A stretch of DNA of 64,000 nt, taken from contig JAFAGM010000044.1 in NCBI GenBank assembly GCA_023422775.1, positions 58,599 through 122,598 of the forward strand. Direction: 5' to 3'. The position numbers and the translations under genes were made by a program. The DNA comes from Pseudomonadota bacterium (GTDB taxonomy: Bacteria > Pseudomonadota > Alphaproteobacteria > Rhizobiales > Xanthobacteraceae). Shown piece after piece: positions 1 through 8,165 of the stretch (within the stretch, counting starts at the first letter, position 1; every line of letters starts with the position of its first letter). The notes under the pieces are model-generated. The model saw nothing but the letters and a program-made list of their open reading frames with translations. It had not been told where the DNA came from and did not search any database.

Positions 1-153
1 TCCTGGTGCGATCTCGCTGGAGAACTGCTGCAGGCATCCGCTTCTCCGCCTTGGGCGGCACGATTGATCGGAGCTGCACGCCTCCGTAAGATTGCGTCGA
101 GGCTGATGGCTGTCGCGTTCGACATCTCGATGCCGGAAAACGAGCACCTTTGA
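1..153 (+). CDS. C-terminal end of an unidentified upstream gene (partial)
   Basis: Reading frame 1 is open from the first base and ends with TGA at 151-153, giving about 50 residues of protein tail. The tail is rich in Ala, Leu and Arg and shows no motif I recognise. The stop lies 9 bases before the GTG of the aldolase, and the aldolase ribosome site (GAGGGA) overlaps it, which would fit translational coupling in one operon. An open frame of 50 codons can occur by chance in GC-rich DNA, so this call is tentative. The start lies outside the window. Confidence 0.4.
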   Translation, partial: SWCDLAGELLQASASPPWAARLIGAARLRKIASRLMAVAFDISMPENEHL

Positions 154-162
154 GGGAATCCA

Positions 163-945
163 GTGCGTCCAAATCCGTTGAAACCCCGGCTGGCTGCCGG
201 AGGCTGTGCATTCGGAACGATGACGTTCGAATTCTTCACGCCCGGCTATCCGGCGATCTGCCGCGAGGCCGGCGCCGAATTCATCCTCTACGACATGGAG
301 CATTCGGGCGCAGGCTTCGAGACGATGAAGGCGCAGTTCGCATTCTGCCGTGGGCTGGAGCTGGTGCCCCTCGTGCGCGTGCCCTCGGGCGACTACCACC
401 ACATCGCGCGCGCGCTCGACATTGGCGCGATGGGCATCATGGTGCCCATGGTCGAAACGTCCGATCAGGCGAGGGCCATCGTCGATTGCACGAAATATCC
501 GCCGGCGGGGCGCCGCGGCGCTGCGTTCAATGTAGCGGCGCACGATGACTATTCGGGCGGGGCCGAGACCGACAAGATCGCCGGCGCGAACGCGCGCACG
601 ATGGTGATCGCGCTGGTCGAGACCGCGACGGGCATCGCGAACGTCGATGCGATCGCGGCCGTCGATGGCGTCGACGTGGTCTGGCTCGGCCACTACGACC
701 TGACGAATTTCATGGGCATCCCGGGGCAATTCGACAATCCGAAATTCCATGCCGCTGTCGAAAGCCTGGTCGAGGCCTGCGGGAAACACGGCAAGACGCC
801 GGGCTTTCTCGCCGGCGACGAGAGGTGGGCATCAGACTTTCGCGCCAGGGGCTTTCGCATGATCGCCTACGGCGTGGACACGCTGCTGATGCAGCGCGCG
901 CTCGCGGACGGCATCAGGCTCCTGCAGGGGACTTTGACGAAGTAG
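163..945 (+). CDS. HpcH/HpaI family aldolase
   Basis: This is a 260-residue protein of the HpcH/HpaI aldolase / citrate lyase beta family. These metal-dependent class II aldolases cleave 2-keto-3-deoxy acids, or related hydroxy keto acids, to pyruvate (or a 2-keto acid) and an aldehyde in the cytoplasm. Visible family marks are YDMEHS near residue 43, the segment PMVE with the metal-binding Glu, and a GHYDLT segment carrying the second metal ligand Asp. The length is normal. The start is GTG, placed by GAGGGA a few bases upstream. It follows a partial gene closely and converges on a Gre-family gene. The exact substrate cannot be told from sequence; a sugar-acid aldolase is a reasonable guess. 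Confidence 0.85.
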   Translation: MRPNPLKPRLAAGGCAFGTMTFEFFTPGYPAICREAGAEFILYDMEHSGAGFETMKAQFAFCRGLELVPLVRVPSGDYHHIARALDIGAMGIMVPMVETSDQARAIVDCTKYPPAGRRGAAFNVAAHDDYSGGAETDKIAGANARTMVIALVETATGIANVDAIAAVDGVDVVWLGHYDLTNFMGIPGQFDNPKFHAAVESLVEACGKHGKTPGFLAGDERWASDFRARGFRMIAYGVDTLLMQRALADGIRLLQGTLTK

Positions 946-992
946 GCGCGAAGGCGATGTTTCAGGCGCCGGCAGCGCCTGGTGCAGGGACG

Positions 993-1475
993 CTACGAGA
1001 TCGCGATGATCTCGAGCTCCTGGCCGGATGTATCGACGACATCTCCGACAGCTTTGCCCATCAGGGACCTGGCCACCGGCGACACGAAGGAAATGGAGCC
1101 GGCCTTGGGATCCGCCTCGTCCTCGCCGACGATGCAGTATTTCTGCACGCGCCCGTCGTCGCGCCGGAAGGTTACGGTGCTCCCGAAGGCAACCGTGTCA
1201 TTCGAGGTGGAGTTCGCGATGACCTGGGCCGACCGGACTCTCGCCGAGAAGTAGCGCACATCGCGCAACGGCGTCGCCGACTGCCGCCGCCGTTCGTTTA
1301 CGTCCTCGATCTTCTGCGCCGCGTCGTACGTCTCGCGCGCCTGCTGCAACTGCAGTTCCAGCGCCTTCAATCCCGCTTCCGTAACAAGGTTCGGATGAGG
1401 TGAAATCGGCCGGTCGGGCAGCAGCGTCTCCGCCGCCGTCTCGGCACTGTCTTCCTTGGTGAAGGCAACGCTCAA
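993..1475 (-). CDS. GreA/GreB-family transcription factor, divergent
   Basis: A 160-residue protein with Gre architecture: an N-terminal coiled-coil segment (about residues 30-90) followed by a globular FKBP-like domain that binds RNA polymerase. Canonical Gre factors enter the secondary channel and stimulate cleavage of backtracked RNA using acidic residues at the coiled-coil tip. The start is TTG at 1475, chosen because AAAGGAG ends 7 bases upstream; a longer frame to 1568 has no such site and runs into the tRNA. In the tip region (residues 62-75) the usual Gly-Asp-Leu-Ser-Glu pattern reads Thr-Pro-Leu-Arg-Asp after three arginines, so one key acidic residue appears replaced. It may therefore bind polymerase without normal cleavage activity (inference). 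Confidence 0.75.
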   Translation of the reverse strand: MSVAFTKEDSAETAAETLLPDRPISPHPNLVTEAGLKALELQLQQARETYDAAQKIEDVNERRRQSATPLRDVRYFSARVRSAQVIANSTSNDTVAFGSTVTFRRDDGRVQKYCIVGEDEADPKAGSISFVSPVARSLMGKAVGDVVDTSGQELEIIAIS

Positions 1476-1536
1476 GCTCAGACTCCTTTCAGGCGAGCCA
1501 CCCAAGCTTTCGGAATTGCTGCGCTTTTTTCGCGTC

Positions 1537-1610
1537 TGGCTGGGGAACCTGGATTCGAACCAAGACAAACAGAGTCAGAGTCTGTTGTGCTACCGTTACA
1601 CCATTCCCCA
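1537..1610 (-). tRNA. tRNA-Gln (anticodon CTG)
   Basis: The minus strand folds as a cloverleaf. The acceptor arm TGGGGAA pairs with TTCCCCA, the discriminator is G, and CCA is encoded at 1537-1539. The anticodon stem ACAGA/TCTGT encloses the loop CTCTGAC, giving anticodon CTG, which reads CAG (Gln). The T arm contains GGTTCGAATCC. The U1-A72 pair and G73 are typical of bacterial tRNA-Gln. I see no duplicated attachment site around it. Confidence 0.95.
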
Positions 1611-1801
1611 AGAATTGCTCAATGACATCAACACATTAGATGGATGTCCGGGCAATCGGCTGGAGCGGGATCATGCAAATCGCCGCCTTCGCTGGTGCGC
1701 CGTTCTACTCGCTCGGTCCGGGCTTTGGCAAGCGCGGAAGGAGGGGTGTTTTGGACGAAAAGGCGGGCCTGTTCCAGCGCCGGGGCAGGGCGCTCCGGAC
1801 G

Positions 1802-2476
1802 TCACCGCTTGCGCGATGCCTTCGCCGTCGCAGCCGTCATCTCGGCCTGCAGCAGAAGCAACAGGCAATTGCTGAGCCGATCTTCCATCTCCCCATCATG
1901 AACGGATAGCGGCCCGGGGTCGTTGAGGATGGCGTTGATCAGCGTTCCCAGCACGACCTGAAAGCCGAAGCCGATGGCGCGCGTCTTTGCCGCCTTGCGG
2001 CCGTTTCCCATGGCCCGAAGCAGAATTGGCGTGGCGCTGGCCACGTTGGCGCGCGCCAGTGACTTGAAGGTGGACCATCGGTCCGGCCTTGTATCGTCAT
2101 GCTGGAGCGCGGCGCGCAGCACGCCTTCATGGTTGCGTATCCAGACGATGGTTCCGCGGACGAGGAGGCGGCTGAGTTCGGGCAAGGTGGCATCGCGCAG
2201 ACGCTTGTCCTCCTTCATCCGTGACAGCCTGCTTTCGCCGTCGCGCGCGGCAAGCGCCATCAGGGCGTTGAAATAGGCGTCCTTGCTCTCGAACCGGCTG
2301 TAGAAGGCGCCCACGGTGACGCCGACCTGCCGGCACAGCGCCTCGATCGACAGTTCCGAAAGGCTATGCGTGCGCAACAGCTCCGCGCCGGCCGCAAGCA
2401 GCGCGGCCGTGGTCTCGCGGCTGCGCTTCTGGCGCGACGGGGTCACGCCGGGAAGGTCGAGTTCGGCCGATCGCAT
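1802..2476 (-). CDS. TetR/AcrR family repressor, probable regulator of the sulfatase
   Basis: A 224-residue TetR-type regulator. The helix-turn-helix lies near residues 15-60 (pattern LSELSIEALCRQVGVTVGAF followed by YSRFESK), and the rest is a ligand-binding helical domain. The ATG at 2476 begins the conserved part; the frame extends upstream to 2707, but that stretch is not TetR-like and crosses the palindrome described next. The gene is divergent from the sulfatase, and the two share a 149-bp spacer carrying a perfect inverted repeat. By analogy with the family it would repress both itself and the sulfatase until a ligand, possibly a sulfate ester or its product, is bound. Confidence 0.85.
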   Translation of the reverse strand: MRSAELDLPGVTPSRQKRSRETTAALLAAGAELLRTHSLSELSIEALCRQVGVTVGAFYSRFESKDAYFNALMALAARDGESRLSRMKEDKRLRDATLPELSRLLVRGTIVWIRNHEGVLRAALQHDDTRPDRWSTFKSLARANVASATPILLRAMGNGRKAAKTRAIGFGFQVVLGTLINAILNDPGPLSVHDGEMEDRLSNCLLLLLQAEMTAATAKASRKR

Positions 2477-2508
2477 CGTGAACTTGCATCTCCATCCGAA
2501 GTAATCAT

Positions 2509-2530
2509 AATCATAATTCGGATTATGATT
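2509..2530. promoter_or_regulatory. Perfect 22-bp palindrome, probable TetR operator
   Basis: AATCATAAT and ATTATGATT are exact inverted repeats separated by TCGG. The site lies between the divergent tetR-type gene (start 2476) and the sulfatase (start 2626), is AT-rich in a GC-rich region, and has the size usual for a TetR-family operator. An extra partial half-site (AATCAT, 2503-2508) adjoins it on the left. Confidence 0.7.
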
Positions 2531-2625
2531 TTTGGCAACGTGGCTGCCGTGGCGCAAGCGCTCGCATGGCCACCGCCGGCGGGTCTTGCGGATCAACCGC
2601 GGCCGCATCTGCAAGGGAGGAAGGC

Positions 2626-4914
2626 ATGGCGGCAGGCAGCGCAAAGCCGTTCGGCGGCAGGATCGACAAGACCATAGCGGGCTCGAAACCCTGGTGGCCG
2701 TCAGCACCCAGGCCGCCTGAGGGCGCGCCCAATATTCTCGTGGTGCTGTTCGACGACGTCGGGTTTTCCGATTTCGGCTGTTATGGTTCGACGATCAAAA
2801 CGCCGACCATCGACAGGCTGGCGGCAGAGGGCCTGCGCTACTCGGGGTTTCACACCACCGCGATGTGCTCGACCACGCGTGCGGCGCTGTTGACCGGGCG
2901 CAACCATCATTCGGTCGGCGTCGGCTGTCTCGCCAATTTCGATAGCGGCTACCCCGGCTATCGCGGCAAGATCGCGCGCGAGGCGGGAACGCTGGCGGAG
3001 ATGCTGCGGCCGCACGGCTATCGCAACTACATGGTCGGCAAATGGCACGTCACGCCGCTGACCGAAAGCGGCGCCACCGGGCCGTTCGACGGCTGGCCGC
3101 TCGGCCGCGGCTTTGACCGGTTCTACGGCTTCCTCGACGCCGAGACCGACCAGTTCGCGCCTGAACTCGTGTCCGACAATGCACACATCGATGCCCCCGG
3201 CACATTTGCCGACGGCTATCATCTGACATCTGACCTGATCGACCAGTCGATCCGCTTCATCGCCGATCACACCGCCGACCGGCCCGATATTCCCTGGCTG
3301 ACCTGGGTGGCGCTCGGCGCCTGCCACGCGCCGCACCAGGCGCCATCAGACATCATCAGAAGCTACGATCCGATGTTCGCCCACGGCTGGGACGTCGAGC
3401 GAGAGCAGCGGATGGCGCGGCAGAAGGCAATGGGGATCGTGCCGGCGGAAACCACGTTGCCGGCGCGCAATGACGGCGTCAAGGCATGGGAGGAGCACAA
3501 CGCGGACGAACGGCGCGTCTTCACGCGGCTGCAGGCGGCCTTCGCCGGCATGCTCGACCATGCCGACCGGCATCTGGCACGGCTGATCGCTTTTCTCGAC
3601 AAGGCCGGCATCCGCGACAACACATTGATCCTGGTGCTCTCGGACAACGGAGCGAGCCAGGAAGGCGGGCCGTGGGGCTTCGTCAATGCCATGGGGCCGT
3701 ACAATTTCCGTCCCGAGCCGATGGCGGAAAAACTGCGCCGGATCGACGACATCGGCGGACCCGACTCGCACAGCAATTTTCCGCATGGCTGGGCGATGGC
3801 GTCGAACACGCCGCTGCGGCGCTACAAGCAGAACACCCACGGCGGCGGCATCCGCGATCCCTTCATCATGACATGGCCGCAGAAGATCGCCGCGCGAGGC
3901 GAGGTGCGCCACCAGTTCGTCCACGCCTGCGACCTGACGCCGACCCTGCTCGATCTGATCGGTATCAAGGCGCCAGCCGAAATAGGCGGCGTTGCGCAGA
4001 TGCCGATCGAAGGTGAAAGCTTTTTGCGCTCCATCACGGATGCTGCGGCGCCCTCCAAAGCGTCACCGCAATACTTTGAAATGTTCGGGCATCGCGGGAT
4101 CTGGCAGGACGGCTGGAAAGCGGTTTCGTTCCATCCCTCGGGCACGCCGTTCGAGAACGACAAATGGGAACTGTTTCATCTGGAGAAGGACTTTTCGGAA
4201 ACGGACGATCTGGCGACGAGACAGCCCGAGCGGCTCGCAGAAATGATAAAGCTGTGGTGGAGCGAGGCCGAGAAGCACAACGTGCTGCCGCTCGATGACC
4301 GGTTCGGTCCGCGTTTTGCGGAAAACGCCGCGCGATTTCACGGCGCGCGCAACAAGTTCACCTTTCACGCCGGCATGGGGCACGTGCCGACCGATGTCGC
4401 GCCCGACGTCCGCAGCCGCAGCTACACGATCGAAGCCCATGTGGAAATTCCTGATGGTGGCGCAGAGGGCGTGCTGATCGCCCATGGCGACGCCACGTCC
4501 GGCTACAGCCTCTACATCAAGGACGGCAGGCTGGTGCACGACCTCAACATCGGCGGCGGCCATGAGATCGTGACCTCGGATCGCAAGGTGACGTCAGGTG
4601 CGCACCGGCTCGGCGTGCATGTCGAGCGTCTGCTGCGCAAGGAGCCGCCGGCCAAGGGGGCGCGGACGGGCGTCACCGCCTACACGCTGGTGATCGATGG
4701 CGAACCGGCCGGTTCGATCCAGACCCAGATGGCGTTCAACAATTTCATCTCATGGTCCGGCCTCGACATCGGCCGCGACCGCTCCAGCCCGGTCTCGCAC
4801 TACGAGGCGCCGTTCGAGTTCACCGGGCGACTGCTGCGCGTGACGGTCGACATGCATCCCGACCAGAGGCTCGACGGCGAGGGTGTGGGGGCGGCGGAGA
4901 TGGCAAGGCAGTAG
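2626..4914 (+). CDS. Sulfatase (arylsulfatase family)
   Basis: A 762-residue member of the alkaline phosphatase-like sulfatase family, hydrolysing sulfate esters to scavenge sulfur or carbon. Metal-binding Asp43-Asp44 lie in VVLFDDVG, the catalytic segment is MCSTTRAALLTGRN with Cys81, and a second Asp-Asn metal site is in LSDNGAS. Cys81 would normally become formylglycine; the usual C-x-P-x-R signature reads C-S-T-T-R, so the proline is absent. The C-terminal 200 residues look like a beta-rich, lectin-like domain of large arylsulfatases. No signal peptide is obvious, so a cytoplasmic location is likely. ATG 2626 is preferred over 2566 because AGGGAGG ends 5 bases before it. A divergent TetR gene shares its promoter region. 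Confidence 0.88.
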   Translation: MAAGSAKPFGGRIDKTIAGSKPWWPSAPRPPEGAPNILVVLFDDVGFSDFGCYGSTIKTPTIDRLAAEGLRYSGFHTTAMCSTTRAALLTGRNHHSVGVGCLANFDSGYPGYRGKIAREAGTLAEMLRPHGYRNYMVGKWHVTPLTESGATGPFDGWPLGRGFDRFYGFLDAETDQFAPELVSDNAHIDAPGTFADGYHLTSDLIDQSIRFIADHTADRPDIPWLTWVALGACHAPHQAPSDIIRSYDPMFAHGWDVEREQRMARQKAMGIVPAETTLPARNDGVKAWEEHNADERRVFTRLQAAFAGMLDHADRHLARLIAFLDKAGIRDNTLILVLSDNGASQEGGPWGFVNAMGPYNFRPEPMAEKLRRIDDIGGPDSHSNFPHGWAMASNTPLRRYKQNTHGGGIRDPFIMTWPQKIAARGEVRHQFVHACDLTPTLLDLIGIKAPAEIGGVAQMPIEGESFLRSITDAAAPSKASPQYFEMFGHRGIWQDGWKAVSFHPSGTPFENDKWELFHLEKDFSETDDLATRQPERLAEMIKLWWSEAEKHNVLPLDDRFGPRFAENAARFHGARNKFTFHAGMGHVPTDVAPDVRSRSYTIEAHVEIPDGGAEGVLIAHGDATSGYSLYIKDGRLVHDLNIGGGHEIVTSDRKVTSGAHRLGVHVERLLRKEPPAKGARTGVTAYTLVIDGEPAGSIQTQMAFNNFISWSGLDIGRDRSSPVSHYEAPFEFTGRLLRVTVDMHPDQRLDGEGVGAAEMARQ

Positions 4915-4925
4915 TCACCGCCCGC

Positions 4926-5010
4926 CGTCATTGCGAGCGGAGCGAAGCAATCCATGCCTCGGCACGGGGATAGATGGATTGCTTCGTCGAAAGGGCTCCT
5001 CGCAATGACG
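4926..5010. repeat. Palindromic intergenic repeat, family A (copy 1)
   Basis: It begins CGTCATTGCGAG and ends CTCGCAATGACG, with inner arms GAAGCAATCCA and TGGATTGCTTC, so it can fold into one long hairpin. It lies between the convergent sulfatase and RND permease genes. Copies 2 and 3 are at 27910-27996 and 42363-42447. Confidence 0.85.
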
Positions 5011-5018
5011 CGGTGAGA

Positions 5019-8000
5019 TTATTCCGCCGCCTGCTTGACGGTGCCTCGCGCACCCGGCTGCACATCAGCATCCGGATCTCCCGCGCGGCCCCAGCGCCCG
5101 AGCATTTCCGAGAACCGGTCGAGATAAAGGTAGACCACCGGCGTCGTGAACAGCGTCAGCGCCTGGCTGACGAGCAGGCCGCCGACCATGGCGTAGCCGA
5201 GCGGCTGGCGGATTTCCGAGCCGGTGCCGGTGCCCAGCATCAAGGGCACGCCGCCGAGTAGCGCCGCCATCGTCGTCATCATGATCGGCCTGAACCGCAG
5301 CAGCGCCGCCTGACGGATCGCGGCTTCGGGCTCCAGATGCTGGTCGCGCTCGGCCGCGATGGCGAAGTCGACCATCATGATGCCGTTCTTCTTCACGATG
5401 CCGATCAGGAGGACGATGCCGATCAGCGCGATCAGGCTGAAGTCGAAGCCGAACATCATCAGGATCGCAAGCGCGCCGACGCCGGCCGATGGCAGCGTCG
5501 ACAGGATGGTGATCGGATGGATGTAGCTCTCGTAGAGGATGCCGAGGATCAGGTAGACCACGACGAGCGCGGCCAGGATCAACAGCGGCACTGTGCCGAG
5601 CGATTGCTGGAAGGCCTGCGCCGTGCCCTGGAAGCTGGTGGCGAGGGTGGGCGGCGCGCCGAGCTCGACCATCGCCTTCTGCACCGCGTTGGTGGCCTGG
5701 CCGAGCGACGCGCCCTCGGCGAGGTTGAAGCTGATGGTGATGGCCGGAAACTGGCCCTGGTGGCTGATGGAGAGCGGCCGCACCGGCACGCTGGTCCAGG
5801 TCGCAAACGCCGACAGCGGCACCTGGTCGCCCGTGGTCGGCGACTTCACGTAGATCTTGTTCAGCGTGTCGAAGCTGCCCTGCAGTTCGGGCAGCACTTC
5901 GAGGATCACGTGATAGCTGTTGAGCTGCGTGAAGTATTGCGTCACCTGGCGCTGGCCGAACGCATCGTACAGCGTGTCGTCGATCAGTTGCGGCTGGATG
6001 CCGTAGCGCGAGGCGGTGTCGCGGTTGACCTTGAGTTCCAGCGTGGTGCCCTTGCTCTGCTGGTCGGTGGCAACGTCGCGCAGCTCCGGCAGGGTCTGCA
6101 TCCTGGCAAGGATCTTTGGCGCCCACTCGTTCAGCTCGGCCAGATTGGCGTCCTGCAGCGTGAACTCGAACTGGGTGCGCGTCGGCCGGCCGCCGAGCCG
6201 CACGTCCTGCGCCGCCTGCATGAACAGCCGCGCGCCCTCGACCTTCTCGAGCTGGGGACGGAGACGCGCAATGATCTGCTGCGCGCTGGCGGACCGCTGG
6301 TTGCGCGGCTTCAGCGTGATGTACAGGCTTCCGTTGTTGCCGGCCCGGCCGCTGCCGCCAATCACCATCGCGACGGTGGCGACGTCAGGATCGGCCTGCA
6401 CGATCTTGCCGAGCGCTTCCTGATGCCGCTTCATGTCGGCGAAGGAAATGTCCTGATTGGCCTCCGAAGTCGCCGTGATCAGGCCGACGTCCTGCTGTGG
6501 GAAGAAGCCCTTCGGAATCACGACGAACAGATAGACCGACAGCGCCAGCGTCGCGAAGAAGATCATCAGCGTCGCAAACTTCCAGCGCAGGGCGAGGTTG
6601 AGCGCGCGCTCATAGGCGCGCAGCATCGCTTCGAAAGCACGCTCGCTCCACTGGTAGAACCTGCCATGTTTGGCGTCGTGCTCCGCCCGCAGGAAGCGCG
6701 AGGCCATCATCGGCGTCAGCGTCAGCGACACCGCCATGGAGACGAAGATGGTCATCGCCAGCACCACGGCGAACTCCCGGAACAGCCGCCCGATGATGCC
6801 GCCCATCAGCAGCAGCGGGATCAGCACCGCCACCAGCGAGATGCTGATCGAAACGATGGTGAACCCGATTTCCCTGGAGCCCCGCAGCGCCGCGGCGAAC
6901 GGCTTTTCACCCTCCTCGATGTAGCGGGTGATGTTTTCCAGCATCACGATCGCATCATCGACCACGAAGCCGACGGCGATCGTGAGCGCCATCAGCGAGA
7001 GATTGTCGAGCGTATAGCCGAACACCCACATCAGCGCGCAGGCGCCCAGTAGCGCCAGCGGCACGGTGACGGTCGGGATCACGGTGGCCCAGAAGTTGCG
7101 CAGGAAGATGAAGATCACCATCACGACCAGCGCGATGGTGAGCAGCAAGGTCAATTGCACGTCTTCCACCGCGGCGCGGATGGTTTGCGTCCGGTCGCTC
7201 AGGACCTCGATCTTGATCGTCGGCGGAATGGCCGCTTCCAGCCGCGGCAGCGCCGCCTTGATCTTGTCGACGGTTTCGATGACGTTGGCGCCGGGCTGCT
7301 TGAACACGATCAGGAACACGCCGCGCCTGCCGTTGGCCCAGGCGGCCTGCTTGGCATCCTCGGGGCCGGTGACGGCCTGCCCGATATCGCGAATGCGCAA
7401 CGGGCCGCCGTTGCGGAAGGCGATGACGACGTCGTTCCAGTCCTTCGAGGCCGTCAACTGGTCGTTGGCGTAGATGGTGTAGGCCCGCGTCGCGCCGTCG
7501 ATGTTGCCCTTGGGGCTGTCGACGGTGGTGATGGCGATCTGGCTGCGTACGTCCTCCAGCGACAGGCCCTTGGCGACGAGCTTGGCCGGATCGATCTGAA
7601 TCCGGATTGCCGGCTTCTGCTGGCCGCCGATGGTGACCTGGGCCACGCCGGAAATCTGGCTGATCTGTTGCGCAAGCTGCGCATCGACGGCATCCGAGAC
7701 CGTGGTCAGCGGCAACGTGTCCGACGTCGCCGACAGCAGCAGGATCGGGGAGTCGGCCGGATTGACCTTGCGATAGGTCGGTGGCGAGGGGAGGTTCTTC
7801 GGCAACTGGCCGCCGGCGGCGTTGATGGCCGCCTGCACGTCATTGGCGGCGCCGTCGATGTTGCGGTTGAGGTCGAACTGGATCGTGATGGCCGTGGTGC
7901 CGAGGTAGCTGGTCGACGTCATTTGCGAGACGCCGGGGATCTGGGCAAGCTGGCGCTCGAGCGGCTGCGCCACCGAGGAGGCCATGGTTTCCGGGCTCGC

Positions 8001-8165
8001 GCCGGGCAGCGAGGCTGCGACCTGAATGGTCGGGAAGTCGACCTGCGGCAATGGCGCGACCGGCAGCAGCGGGTAGGCGACGAGGCCGATGAACAGGATA
8101 CCGGCCATCAGCAGCGAGGTGCCAATGGGGTAGCGAATGAACGGCGCCGAAATTCCGTCGCTCAT
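5019..8165 (-). CDS. RND multidrug efflux permease (HAE1 family, MdtB/MdtC type)
   Basis: A 1048-residue inner-membrane proton antiporter that exports drugs or other amphipathic compounds from the periplasm or inner membrane. The N-terminus is the typical first transmembrane helix (near residues 12-32), followed by a large periplasmic loop, a helix bundle containing GFVVDDAIVMLENI with the paired Asp residues of the proton relay, a second periplasmic loop and a second bundle. The sequence resembles MdtB/MdtC more than AcrB. Its ATG overlaps the stop of the adaptor gene by 4 bases, so the two are translated together. No outer-membrane channel gene is adjacent, so it probably uses one encoded elsewhere. 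Confidence 0.93.
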   Translation of the reverse strand: MSDGISAPFIRYPIGTSLLMAGILFIGLVAYPLLPVAPLPQVDFPTIQVAASLPGASPETMASSVAQPLERQLAQIPGVSQMTSTSYLGTTAITIQFDLNRNIDGAANDVQAAINAAGGQLPKNLPSPPTYRKVNPADSPILLLSATSDTLPLTTVSDAVDAQLAQQISQISGVAQVTIGGQQKPAIRIQIDPAKLVAKGLSLEDVRSQIAITTVDSPKGNIDGATRAYTIYANDQLTASKDWNDVVIAFRNGGPLRIRDIGQAVTGPEDAKQAAWANGRRGVFLIVFKQPGANVIETVDKIKAALPRLEAAIPPTIKIEVLSDRTQTIRAAVEDVQLTLLLTIALVVMVIFIFLRNFWATVIPTVTVPLALLGACALMWVFGYTLDNLSLMALTIAVGFVVDDAIVMLENITRYIEEGEKPFAAALRGSREIGFTIVSISISLVAVLIPLLLMGGIIGRLFREFAVVLAMTIFVSMAVSLTLTPMMASRFLRAEHDAKHGRFYQWSERAFEAMLRAYERALNLALRWKFATLMIFFATLALSVYLFVVIPKGFFPQQDVGLITATSEANQDISFADMKRHQEALGKIVQADPDVATVAMVIGGSGRAGNNGSLYITLKPRNQRSASAQQIIARLRPQLEKVEGARLFMQAAQDVRLGGRPTRTQFEFTLQDANLAELNEWAPKILARMQTLPELRDVATDQQSKGTTLELKVNRDTASRYGIQPQLIDDTLYDAFGQRQVTQYFTQLNSYHVILEVLPELQGSFDTLNKIYVKSPTTGDQVPLSAFATWTSVPVRPLSISHQGQFPAITISFNLAEGASLGQATNAVQKAMVELGAPPTLATSFQGTAQAFQQSLGTVPLLILAALVVVYLILGILYESYIHPITILSTLPSAGVGALAILMMFGFDFSLIALIGIVLLIGIVKKNGIMMVDFAIAAERDQHLEPEAAIRQAALLRFRPIMMTTMAALLGGVPLMLGTGTGSEIRQPLGYAMVGGLLVSQALTLFTTPVVYLYLDRFSEMLGRWGRAGDPDADVQPGARGTVKQAAE

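Noticed and set aside
1537..1610. tRNA-Gln as an integration site
   Set aside because: No integrase and no repeated 3' tRNA end within the window.
5337..7052. 571-codon plus-strand frame
   Set aside because: It is antisense to the RND permease, Asp/Arg/His/Gln-rich without any family pattern; the minus-strand gene is unmistakable.
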